From assembly GCA_963677415.2 (NCBI GenBank), contig CAXXFJ010000013.1, positions 1-64,000 on the forward strand: 64,000 nucleotides of DNA, written 5' to 3'. Every line of letters begins with the position of its first letter. The stretch's first letter is position 1. Below are positions 8,967-16,431 of the stretch, piece after piece. A program made the position numbers and the translations under genes. The DNA comes from JAQUTK01 sp963677415. Lineage in GTDB: Bacteria > Bacteroidota > Bacteroidia > Bacteroidales > JAQUTK01. The notes under the pieces were generated by a model, which had not been told where the DNA came from, searched no databases, and saw only the letters and a list, made by a program, of their open reading frames with translations.

Positions 8967-9497
8967 TCAGACAAGTTCGTATATCTCTCCCAAATTACGT
9001 CCACCACCGTCATAATCCAATCCATAGCCAACTATGAAACGATTAGGCACTTCTAAGCCAACATAATCAAGTGGTACTTCCACTTTGCGAGCTTGTGGTT
9101 TGGAGAGCAATACTGCAGTCTTAATGGCTTTTGGATGAAGAGCAGTAAGCTTTTTCAGTAAAGCCTCCATTGTATATCCGGTATCAACGATATCTTCGAT
9201 AATAACAACTGTACGCCCTTCAATACTTTTATTTAATCCGATAAGTTGGGTCAATTCGCCATTTATGGTTCCTTGATAGGATGCAATCTTGATAAAAGAC
9301 AACTCAGCAGGAATATTTACTTGTTTTAGCAAATCTGAAGCAAACATAAATGCTCCGTTAAGAATCGGCAGAAACATGGGATTGGTACCAGCCAATTCTT
9401 TATTCATCTGCGCAGCAACCCTTGCGACTGCATCTGCAATTTCGTCTGCAGCAATAGAGAGACGAAAATTCTTCTCTTTTATCTGTATTGTATCCAT
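8967..9497 (-). CDS. hpt: Hypoxanthine phosphoribosyltransferase
   Basis: The product has 176 residues. The PRPP-binding motif VVIIEDIVDTGYT and the flexible loop region SFIKIASYQGT are visible, and FIVGYGLDYDGGGRNLGEIYELV is the typical C-terminus of HPRT. It salvages hypoxanthine and guanine using PRPP. It is the first gene of hpt-adk-obg. A -7 box at 9505-9512 leaves only a few bases before the ATG, so the message may be nearly leaderless. Confidence 0.95.
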   Translation of the reverse strand: MDTIQIKEKNFRLSIAADEIADAVARVAAQMNKELAGTNPMFLPILNGAFMFASDLLKQVNIPAELSFIKIASYQGTINGELTQLIGLNKSIEGRTVVIIEDIVDTGYTMEALLKKLTALHPKAIKTAVLLSKPQARKVEVPLDYVGLEVPNRFIVGYGLDYDGGGRNLGEIYELV

Positions 9498-9504
9498 AAT
9501 GTTG

Positions 9505-9512
9505 CAAAGATA
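9505..9512 (-). promoter_or_regulatory. -7 box of the hpt-adk-obg operon
   Basis: Minus-strand TATCTTTG is a full match to TAnnTTTG. Its distance to the hpt ATG (9497) is only 7 bases, so transcription would start at or next to the start codon. The rest of the promoter would lie within the end of the upstream POT gene (stop at 9518). Confidence 0.55.
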
Positions 9513-9517
9513 ACAAC

Positions 9518-11125
9518 TTATTCTATTCCATTCATCAGCTTTCTGAGATATTTTGTCAGACAGAAGAGTAAGACTGATGCTACACCCGACATAACAACAA
9601 ATACCATAAAAAAGTCATACAGATTAGCAATTTCATAACCAAACAAATGTTTAACCTTCACAACTCCATCCAATTCTTCGGGATAAAGAGCACTGAGAGT
9701 ACCTGCAAACTTGTTAGCTGTGGCTGTTGACATGAACCAAACCCCCATTAGCAATGAGGCAAAACGAGTAGGTGATAACTTATTGACTAATGACAACCCT
9801 ATTGGTGACAAGCTTAGTTCACCCAACGTATGAAGAAAATAAAGACCAATCAGCCACATCATGCTTACTTTATGGTCACTTTCTATCCCACTTACTCCAA
9901 ATGAAATAACCAGATATCCCATAGAGAGAAAGAAAAGACCGGCAGCCTGTTTCATTGGTGAAGAAGGTTCCATTCGTTTTCTTCCCAGAAGGCTCCAGAT
10001 CATTCCCATGATTGGTGCGAGAGCAACAACAAAAACGGCATTTACTGATTGGAAGAAAGAAGTAGGAATTTCCCAACCCCAAATAGTACGATCCATCTGC
10101 TCCTCAGCAAAATAAGTCAGAGAAACTCCGGCCTGTTCGAAAGCCGCCCAAAAGAATATCACAAAAAAGGCAATAATATAGACAACAGTAATGCGCTGTC
10201 GCTCAATTTTAGACAGACTAGAATCAGTAATGATAAAAGCGGGTACTACAAAACAGAGCGAGTAGATAAAAGCACCGATGATATCACTATAATCCTGCAA
10301 CCAATAGAAAAAACCGACCAAAATAAACAGGCTGGAGACCCAACTAAACATTTGTAATTTGCTGCGAGAAGGAATGATTGCTTGATCACCACCTGATAAT
10401 TTTTTTTCAAAATCTTCATTTTTTCTTTTTGAGTTAGCTAGCACCCCGATTGGTTCTCCTTCCGGAGTTACCAGATATTTATTTTTGAGCAGTTCAAAGA
10501 GTATAACTCCCAGCATCATTCCTAAAGCCGCTGAGAGAAATCCCCATTTATAATCTTCCGGATTGCCTGTATCTCCCAAAAAACCACACCACAAAGGAGC
10601 AAGTGTAGCTCCCACATTGATTCCCATATAAAAAATAGTGAAGGCACTATCTTTCCGTCTGTCCGTTTTAGTATACAAATCTCCTACCATCGTTGAAATA
10701 TTGGGTTTGAATAGTCCATTACCCATAATCAGGAACGTTAGTCCCATAATCATCAACAATCGAGGAAGCGGTGTAACTGATAAGAAACCAGTACCGACAA
10801 ATAAATCTGTAAAAAGAGTACTATCAAAATACCAGGCACTGAAAAACATACAGAGCTGTCCGAAAGACATAATTAATCCACCCCAAAAGATTGAACGACG
10901 GTTTCCCCAGTATCGGTCTGCAATGTATCCACCCAATAGAGGAGTCAGATAGACTAATCCGGTATAACTACCATAAATGCTCGATGCATCCTCCTTTGAC
11001 AAGACAAGAGCATTAATCATATACAAGGTAAAAATGGCACGCATACCGTAGTAGCTGAACCGTTCCCACATTTCTGTTAAGAACAATAAATACAATCCTT
11101 TTGGATGCCCTTTGCTTTCACTCAT
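9518..11125 (-). CDS. POT/PTR-family proton-dependent oligopeptide transporter
   Basis: The product has 535 residues with about 12-14 hydrophobic segments. The N-terminal signature EMWERFSYYGMRAI carries the ExxERFxYY proton-coupling motif of POT transporters, followed by YGSYTGLVYLTPLLGGYIADR (positions about 49-69) and FTIFYMGINVGA, both typical. The family imports di- and tripeptides with protons across the inner membrane. A cytoplasmic loop (KNEDFEKKLSG) separates the two halves, plus an extra membrane pair seen in bacterial members. It is divergent to the NAD(P)HX repair gene across about 140 bp, which holds a possible minus-strand -7 box (11175-11182). Confidence 0.93.
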   Translation of the reverse strand: MSESKGHPKGLYLLFLTEMWERFSYYGMRAIFTLYMINALVLSKEDASSIYGSYTGLVYLTPLLGGYIADRYWGNRRSIFWGGLIMSFGQLCMFFSAWYFDSTLFTDLFVGTGFLSVTPLPRLLMIMGLTFLIMGNGLFKPNISTMVGDLYTKTDRRKDSAFTIFYMGINVGATLAPLWCGFLGDTGNPEDYKWGFLSAALGMMLGVILFELLKNKYLVTPEGEPIGVLANSKRKNEDFEKKLSGGDQAIIPSRSKLQMFSWVSSLFILVGFFYWLQDYSDIIGAFIYSLCFVVPAFIITDSSLSKIERQRITVVYIIAFFVIFFWAAFEQAGVSLTYFAEEQMDRTIWGWEIPTSFFQSVNAVFVVALAPIMGMIWSLLGRKRMEPSSPMKQAAGLFFLSMGYLVISFGVSGIESDHKVSMMWLIGLYFLHTLGELSLSPIGLSLVNKLSPTRFASLLMGVWFMSTATANKFAGTLSALYPEELDGVVKVKHLFGYEIANLYDFFMVFVVMSGVASVLLFCLTKYLRKLMNGIE

Positions 11126-11174
11126 TATCGCTTCTCTTGATTTAAATTTGCTCGCTTTTAACTAAAAACGACGC

Positions 11175-11182
11175 CAAAAATA
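11175..11182 (-). promoter_or_regulatory. Possible -7 box for the POT transporter gene
   Basis: Minus-strand TATTTTTG fits TAnnTTTG about 50 nt upstream of the POT start. The context is A/T-rich and no -33 element is evident, so support is moderate. Confidence 0.35.
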
Positions 11183-11236
11183 ACATAAAACATTCGTTTA
11201 TCCTATCGTTGTTCTCATAAATCGACAACTATTCTA

Positions 11237-11244
11237 TACCTTTG
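11237..11244 (+). promoter_or_regulatory. -7 box for the NAD(P)HX repair gene
   Basis: TACCTTTG matches TAnnTTTG. Transcription would begin near 11251, which excludes the longer GTG start at 11244 and supports the ATG at 11268. Confidence 0.6.
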
Positions 11245-11267
11245 TGTTCTTTTTAATATTTAAATAC

Positions 11268-12803
11268 ATGAAAATCTTATCAGCTGAAGAAACCCGAATG
11301 ATTGATGCATTTACAATCCATGAGGAACCTATTGCATCTATCGATCTTATGGAACGGGCAGCTGTTGCCCTTACAGAAGCACTTCTCCGGATCAATCCGG
11401 ATGGGGATAAATGGATCGTTTTTGCCGGACCCGGTAACAATGGAGGGGATGCACTTGCGGTTGCCAGACTGCTTACTTTGCAAAAAAGGCATGTAGAATG
11501 TTATCTCGTTACTTTGCCGAACCAAGTATTATCTGCAGACTGTGACATAAATCAGAAGCGTTGGGAAGCACTCTCGAGCACTTCTATAAATTTAATTACA
11601 ACATCGGATCAACTCCCTCTGATAGAAGAAGGAAGCTTCGTGATTGACGGACTCTTTGGCTCTGGAGTAAACCGGCCATTGATAGCTATCTTTGCACATT
11701 GCGTACAACACATCAACTCTTCCGGGGCCATTGTCTTTGCCCTCGATTTACCTTCCGGACTTTTCAGCAGTGAGAACTGCTGCAACGATCCAAAGTCTGT
11801 GATAAGAGCCACCCATACTCTCACATTGCAACTTCCCAAAGAGGCTTTCTTTTATGCTGAAAACAGTGATTTTATCGGAAAGTGGGAAGTAATAGATATT
11901 AAAATTCACTCAGAGGGAATCCGCAGGGCAAAGAGCTCCATGTATTATACCACAAAAGAAGATCTTCATCCGCTGCTTCATCATCGAAGAAAGTTTGACC
12001 ACAAAGGCACATACGGACATGCACTACTAGTAGCAGGTAGTTATGGAAAAACCGGTGCCGCAGTATTGGCAGCCAAAGCCACTATGCGCAGTGGTGTAGG
12101 GAAGCTAACCGTTCATATTCCTTCATGTGCCTATAATATCATGCAGATTTCAATCCCGGAGGCAATGGTAGAGTCTGACTCCAACGAGAAATGTATTGCC
12201 AGTTATATAGACACAACACGCTATACAGCTATCGGAATTGGCCCCGGACTCGATACCGATCCTCTGACAGCCGATGTACTTGAGCATCTCTTGCAAGGGT
12301 GCGACAAACCAATTGTAATCGATGCAGATGCCATCAACCTTATTGCATCCAATGCTACCTTCATTCATCTGATACCTCCCTACTCGATTCTTACACCTCA
12401 TCCAAAAGAATTTGATCGTCTTACCGGTGAGTCCTTCTCCACTCGGCAACGCGTTGAGAAAGGACTTAAACTTGCTGAACAACATCAGCTATACATTGTA
12501 TTGAAAGGAGCAAACACCGTACTGATTACTCCAGAAGGAACTTGCCATTTCAACAGCACTGGCAATCCCGGCATGGCCACAGCAGGCAGCGGTGACGTAC
12601 TGACAGGTGTTATTCTCGGACTTTTGGCTCAAGGGTATGAGTCCAAAGAAGCGGCACTCATCGGTGTCTGGCTTCATGGTTACGCAGGTGACTGCGCCGC
12701 AACAATCAACACAGAGGAAGGTATGATCGCCTCTGACATCATTAATCATATGAGTGATGCATTTCGCTTCTTGAAAGAAACCCCTGATCGAAACATTAAA
12801 TAA
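11268..12803 (+). CDS. nnr: Bifunctional NAD(P)HX epimerase / ADP-dependent dehydratase
   Basis: The start at 11268 (MKILSAEETRMID) is preferred over an upstream GTG that overlaps the promoter, giving 511 residues. The N-terminal YjeF_N epimerase domain (about 1-215) has FAGPGNNGGDALAVARLL and VIDGLFGSG. The C-terminal ribokinase-like dehydratase domain (about 230-505) has KGTYGHALLVAGSYGKTGA, GIGPGLDTD, ILTPHPKEFDRL and NPGMATAGSGDVLTGV. It repairs hydrated NADH and NADPH in the cytosol. It stands alone, ahead of the IS element. Confidence 0.95.
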   Translation: MKILSAEETRMIDAFTIHEEPIASIDLMERAAVALTEALLRINPDGDKWIVFAGPGNNGGDALAVARLLTLQKRHVECYLVTLPNQVLSADCDINQKRWEALSSTSINLITTSDQLPLIEEGSFVIDGLFGSGVNRPLIAIFAHCVQHINSSGAIVFALDLPSGLFSSENCCNDPKSVIRATHTLTLQLPKEAFFYAENSDFIGKWEVIDIKIHSEGIRRAKSSMYYTTKEDLHPLLHHRRKFDHKGTYGHALLVAGSYGKTGAAVLAAKATMRSGVGKLTVHIPSCAYNIMQISIPEAMVESDSNEKCIASYIDTTRYTAIGIGPGLDTDPLTADVLEHLLQGCDKPIVIDADAINLIASNATFIHLIPPYSILTPHPKEFDRLTGESFSTRQRVEKGLKLAEQHQLYIVLKGANTVLITPEGTCHFNSTGNPGMATAGSGDVLTGVILGLLAQGYESKEAALIGVWLHGYAGDCAATINTEEGMIASDIINHMSDAFRFLKETPDRNIK

Positions 12804-13044
12804 CAGTCTGTGGGTGGGTTATACTTTATACAGTTATGGTGCACCAAAGATCAGGTTGCGTGCTCCGTTTCACGTACATGAAACGGAACAAACATATGGA
12901 CGTTTTGCAGCACGCATACCAGACAAATGTGCCTCGTTGACTATGCCTGAATTTAGTTTACACTTTTGGGTTATACTTACTGATTGACTATACAACTTTA
13001 TTGAAATGCTCCTGATTTACTTCACACTCTTTTTTTATTCTTCC
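12804..13044. other. Gap between nnr and the IS element, with nested inverted repeats
   Basis: No gene is seen. The gap contains a nested hairpin (12854-12920, listed separately). It also has a GTTTACAC copy at 12956-12963 that resembles the IS terminal sequences at 13051 and 14483, so a remnant of an older IS end is possible. Confidence 0.5.
12854..12920. repeat. Nested inverted repeat (possible structured RNA or IS scar)
   Basis: The inner hairpin has perfect 9-bp arms (TCCGTTTCA at 12864-12872, TGAAACGGA at 12879-12887) with a 6-nt loop. Outer arms GGTTGCGTGC (12854-12863) and GCACGCATACC (12910-12920) pair with one bulged base. There is no T-tract after it, so it is not a plain terminator. 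Its function is unknown. Confidence 0.6.
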
Positions 13045-13203
13045 TGATATGGTTTACACGAGGAATTTATTTAACAATGTGTAGAAATCACCCTTTTAAT
13101 GCTTCAAAGTTACAAACTATATTTTTATTTTTTCTACTTTATATTATGAAAAACACCGCGGAGGTTTGCCTGGCGGCTGGAGGCTCGAAGCCTCCAAAGA
13201 GCC

Positions 13204-14080
13204 TTATTTGGTATAACCCATTCTCACTTGGGCAGGTGTTTTCATTCCATTACTCATGTGAGGTCTCTTGTTGTTATAAAAATCAATTATACCTTCCAGT
13301 AAGCATTGTGCCGCATGGAAATCCTTGGGGCGTTTCATCTTATAGAGCCATTCCTGCTTAATAATGCCGTTCACGCGTTCAGCTATGGCATTGTCTGTAG
13401 GATTACCATCTTCAGTCATACTGATTGAGCAGCCAATCTGCTTGAGTCGTTCTACATACAGAGTGCAACAATACTGCGATCCACGATCAGAATGATGTAT
13501 AAGAGAACTCAAATCCATATCTGAACAATTCGTTATGGCTTGTTCGAGCGCAGCCAAGGTATGCAAGGCCGAGAGGCTTTCAGAGAGAGTCCATCCGATT
13601 ATCTCATGCGTATAAGCATCAGTCAGAAGATGTAGATAACATACGCCTTCATCCGTATCTATATAGGTTATATCTGCCACCCATAACTGACAAGGAGATG
13701 TTGGCTTAAATCCCTTTACCAGATTCTTATACTTGCGATAATTATGGTTGGAGTTAGTTGTGTGTCTACGGCGCAAGGCCGGCAGCATCAGGTGTTTGCG
13801 ATGCATCAGCTCATAAAACTTATCACGTCCCACCATCTTGTGTTCATACACATGCTTCAATATAAGAAAGAGCTTGTAAGCACCGATTCCGGGGGCTTCA
13901 ATCCTTATCTGAATCACCATGTCAACAACATTAGTTTCAAGCAACGCACGTTCGCACAGTTTCTCTTTGCTTACAGCGTAATAGCCTTCACGGGTCTTGC
14001 CAAACAGTTCACTCAGACATCCGATTGAGTATTCAGGATGTCTGAGTCGAAGACCATTTACTGCTTGGCGCCAGCTTTTT
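13204..14080 (-). CDS. IS3-family transposase OrfB (DDE integrase), expressed by -1 frameshift
   Basis: The catalytic frame is open from the A-run at 14076-14082 to a stop at 13204. The first possible independent start is a weak TTG at 13944, which would lose the conserved part GLRLRHPEYSIGCLSELFG. The rve/DDE core shows LWVADITYI (first Asp), HHSDRGSQY (second Asp) and NAIAERVNGIIKQEW (Glu), then NNKRPHMSNGMKTPAQVR. The N-terminal HTH_21-like helix-turn-helix (IGAYKLFLIL, FYELMHRKHL) is also present. It is most likely made as an OrfAB fusion. The start coordinate given is the frameshift site, not a start codon. Confidence 0.88.
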
Positions 14081-14459
14081 TTAGCAAGTCAAGACCATAT
14101 TCCTCGCGGCCAATCTTTAAAACTTCCTGCAGTGCGTCGTTACGTAACTCAGAGTATTCCAATGCTTTACGCAAACGGGCAATCTCAGCCTGAAGAGCTT
14201 CTTTGCTTTCCAGGACCTCTGATTCAATTTCCTGTCGTTTAGTGCGCATATCGGATAGTTTATTTAATAACTCATCCGACAAAGATAGAGATTTTGAACT
14301 TGTTTCAAACTCATTATTCCACCGAAAGACCGTTGCTTTAGAAATAGAATACTTATTGCTAATAAAACCGATAGACTCTCCCGAAGAATAATAGTCCGAA
14401 AGAACTTGGAATTTAAACGATACCGCATAAGAACGGATGAATACTTTTTTCTTTTCCAT
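14058..14459 (-). CDS. IS3-family transposase OrfA (helix-turn-helix DNA-binding)
   Basis: The product has 133 residues. The N-terminal HTH (residues about 10-52, SYAVSFKFQVLSDYYSSGES then ISKATVFRWNNEF) is followed by a leucine-zipper-like coiled coil (about 60-125), as usual for IS3 OrfA. The frame ends with LLKKAGAKQ just after seven As on the coding strand, the slippery site for OrfB. OrfA binds the terminal repeats. Confidence 0.9.
   Translation of the reverse strand: MEKKKVFIRSYAVSFKFQVLSDYYSSGESIGFISNKYSISKATVFRWNNEFETSSKSLSLSDELLNKLSDMRTKRQEIESEVLESKEALQAEIARLRKALEYSELRNDALQEVLKIGREEYGLDLLKKAGAKQ
14076..14082 (-). promoter_or_regulatory. Programmed -1 frameshift slippery run in the IS element
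   Basis: On the coding strand the run is A AAA AAA G in the orfA frame. Slipping back one base continues into the orfB frame with SWRQAVNGLR. The classical IS3-family signal is A AAA AAG. Confidence 0.8.
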
Positions 14460-14509
14460 ATTACACCTTTAATTGTTAAATCGGTGTAAACCTTTTCTGT
14501 ATTAAGTCA

Positions 14510-15110
14510 CCTTGTAATGTAACCAAGTGATTTTCGATATAGCTACTTAAGCACTACATGGATCTCTTGTGCGAAAAATGAAGATTTTATACACCAAACT
14601 ATTGAAAGTTGTCACTGACTTTGATCAGTTTCTCGTCGATGATGGAACGTTTTATTCAACCGGATTGATCAAAAGATTGGATTAATAGGGTGTTAATAAA
14701 TACAAATCGCTCGAGAATATCAGAAAAGGATCATCGGATAAAGCTCTGACTATTAATAACAATAACTCATCTTAGGAGGTAGCAAATAGAGTAGAATAGA
14801 GTAGAATAGAGTAGAATAGAGTAGAATAGAGTAGAGTAGAGTAAAGAAAAGAAGAATAAAAAAACTTCTTCTTCAGAAGGTCAAAAAGCAGGATCAGTAT
14901 CTGATGGTAATAAACACGAGAAAACGGAACAATTTCCTATATCGCCAGGGGAGTATAGATACTCTCTAGTTGTATGATCTATCGTTATTGCCATTGTTAA
15001 GCCACATAAATCCTATTATCGTGCAATTTATCGGTGTCGCAGACAATCCACTTCAAGGAGCAATTATTCAAGAAGAAAAAAAAGCCATCCGCACTACGAA
15101 CAGCTTTTTG
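14510..15110. other. Gene-poor gap with decayed ORF fragments and a 10-bp tandem repeat
   Basis: No intact gene is recognised. A 35-codon ORF (14578-14685) and two further open stretches with protein-like composition, ending at about 14775 and 14973, are broken by stops and by the tandem repeat at 14786-14843. This fits remnants of a gene next to an IS insertion, but I cannot name the family. Confidence 0.5.
14786..14843. repeat. 10-bp tandem repeat, unit GTAGAATAGA
   Basis: Four exact units begin at 14791, 14801, 14811 and 14821, with a variant unit at 14831 and partial units on both sides. Each unit holds two TAG triplets, and the 10-bp period shifts frame, so no reading frame passes through. 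It is non-coding, possibly a slippage-prone spacer. Confidence 0.95.
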
Positions 15111-15183
15111 AGCCGTGACCCGGATTCGAACCGGGGACCTTTTCATTACGAGTGAAACGCTCTACCAACTGAGCTATTACGGC
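15111..15183 (-). tRNA. tRNA-Thr (anticodon CGT)
   Basis: The 73-nt minus-strand sequence begins GCCGTAATAGCTCAGTTGG and ends with a GTTCGAATC T-loop region and CACGGCT; CCA is not encoded. The anticodon stem TTTCA/TGAAA encloses loop CTCGTAA with anticodon CGT, reading ACG (Thr). Acceptor pairing is good except for one A-C mismatch at the sixth pair. Confidence 0.95.
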
Positions 15184-15521
15184 AAACCTTATTTTAAACG
15201 GCTGCAAAGGTAACAGCTTTTATTTACAAATAAAATAGCTTTGACGATAATTATTATTGAGCTCAGAAATTTTCAGATGCCCCATTTTTACACAATTTAG
15301 TGAGTTATGAGCATAAAAACAGGGAAGAGACTTCCTTTTTTTGATACAACCTAATAAATAAGGTTACTTTTATTCAGATATGGGGTTGCAGACTCAAGAA
15401 TAATGAGTAATTTCGTCGTTTCTTTTGTAACATTTTTTACTGATTTGCATTTGAACCTTTTCCAGTATGCTACGTCAAAGAGTGAAATTAACAATGAATA
15501 AGTTATACGTAACAATATACC
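15184..15521. other. Gap upstream of the ABC/RND operon
   Basis: It holds the tRNA promoter and a short hairpin with a 7-T tail at 15323-15342 (GGAAG/CTTCC) that could act as a weak plus-strand terminator or attenuator before the operon. I see no TAnnTTTG box on the plus strand, so the operon's promoter is not identified. Confidence 0.4.
15205..15212 (-). promoter_or_regulatory. -7 box for tRNA-Thr
   Basis: Minus-strand TACCTTTG matches TAnnTTTG and lies 21 bp upstream of the tRNA 5' end, placing the start of transcription about 15 nt before the mature tRNA. Confidence 0.6.
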
Positions 15522-16418
15522 ATGTCTATTATTATTAAAAACCTCAACAAAATTTATCCAAACGGCAATCATGCTTTGAAGGATATCAATCTCGAAATTC
15601 CATCGGGGATGTTTGGTCTTTTAGGTCCCAATGGCGCAGGTAAGTCAACTTTGATGCGAATATTGGTTGCACTGATGGAGCCCACTTCTGGTGATATCGA
15701 GATCTATGGATATAATCTTTCAAAAGAGCGTAAGGAAGTCCGACGTATCCTCGGCTATCTGCCTCAGGATTTTCGTTTCTTCGCCAAGTATAAGGTGAAC
15801 GAATTTCTAGATTATGCAGCTCGTCTTTCAGGCATGAACAATAGTCGTCAACGAAGAGAAGCAATAAACAACATGCTAGAGCAGGTTGGACTTTATGAAG
15901 TGCGCGAACGCTATGCTTCAAAACTGTCCGGAGGTATGAAACGCCGGTTGGGCATTGCGCAGGCGTTGATTCATAACCCAAAAGTTATTATTGTTGACGA
16001 ACCAACCACCGGACTTGATCCCGAAGAGAGAATCCGCTTCCGTAATCTACTCACTTCAGTAAGTGCCAATGACACGACTATAATTCTCTCGACCCATATT
16101 GTTGGTGATATTTCCAGTTCATGTTCCAGCATGGCATTGATGAATCATGGGCAGGTGCCTTTCGTTGGTCCACCTGAAGAGATGCTGAAACGTGCAGAAG
16201 GGAAAGTATGGCGTCTTCGCGTCACAAACGAACAATATCAGGAGATCAACAAGAATCATCCGGTCATTTCAACTATACCGGTCGGACTCGATTGGGAGAT
16301 ACAGGTCGTAGCTGACAGCATGTCAAAATATGGTAATGCAGAGCCTTATAGTCCAACACTTGAGCACGCGTATGTTTATTTTATGGAGAACCAGTTAGAT
16401 CTTTGGATGAACGATTAA
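15522..16418 (+). CDS. ABC transporter ATP-binding protein (ABC-2 type)
   Basis: The product has 298 residues. Walker A GPNGAGKST is at 35-43, Q-loop YLPQDFRF, signature LSGGMKRRLGIAQAL, Walker B VIIVDEPTTGLDP and H-loop STHIV are all present, so it should hydrolyse ATP. The C-terminal ~80 residues form an accessory domain ending PTLEHAYVYFM. The gene is 13 bp ahead of the large permease and is its likely partner. It is clearly paralogous to the ATPase domain fused to the RND protein at 25635-30332: both share GMFGLLGPNGAGKSTLMRI, RIRFRNLL and the PxLExAY end. It is the first gene of a seven-gene operon running to 31053. Confidence 0.93.
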   Translation: MSIIIKNLNKIYPNGNHALKDINLEIPSGMFGLLGPNGAGKSTLMRILVALMEPTSGDIEIYGYNLSKERKEVRRILGYLPQDFRFFAKYKVNEFLDYAARLSGMNNSRQRREAINNMLEQVGLYEVRERYASKLSGGMKRRLGIAQALIHNPKVIIVDEPTTGLDPEERIRFRNLLTSVSANDTTIILSTHIVGDISSSCSSMALMNHGQVPFVGPPEEMLKRAEGKVWRLRVTNEQYQEINKNHPVISTIPVGLDWEIQVVADSMSKYGNAEPYSPTLEHAYVYFMENQLDLWMND

Positions 16419-16431
16419 AAAAGAAAAGCAG

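Larger units (their letters stand above)
13045..14499 (-). mobile_element. IS3-family insertion sequence (orfA + orfB), ends approximate
   Basis: Two overlapping-frame transposase genes lie between imperfect inverted ends. Left: TGATATGGTTTACAC followed by ATTTAACAAT (13045-13079). Right (reverse complement of 14471-14498): AGAAAAGGTTTACACC followed by ATTTAACAAT. The total of about 1.45 kb fits an IS3-family element. I could not find a target-site duplication, and an alternative outer pair beginning TGACT (12938 and 14509) also pairs weakly, so the borders are uncertain. A hairpin with 8-bp arms lies just past orfB at 13179-13197. Both frames are open and carry full motifs, so the element may be active. 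Confidence 0.8.

Noticed and set aside
11244..11267. GTG at 11244 as the nnr start
   Set aside because: It overlaps the -7 box, so it would not be in the mRNA; MKILSAEE at 11268 is the family-like start.
14578..14685. 35-codon ORF as a real gene
   Set aside because: No recognised family, no promoter, and it lies in a region with other broken stretches next to an IS.
14970..15155. 61-codon plus-strand ORF overlapping tRNA-Thr
   Set aside because: It runs through the tRNA on the opposite strand and its sequence reflects the tRNA, not a protein.
15323..15342. Hairpin with T-tail as a firm terminator
   Set aside because: The stem is only 5 bp and no plus-strand gene lies upstream, so it is mentioned only within the gap entry.
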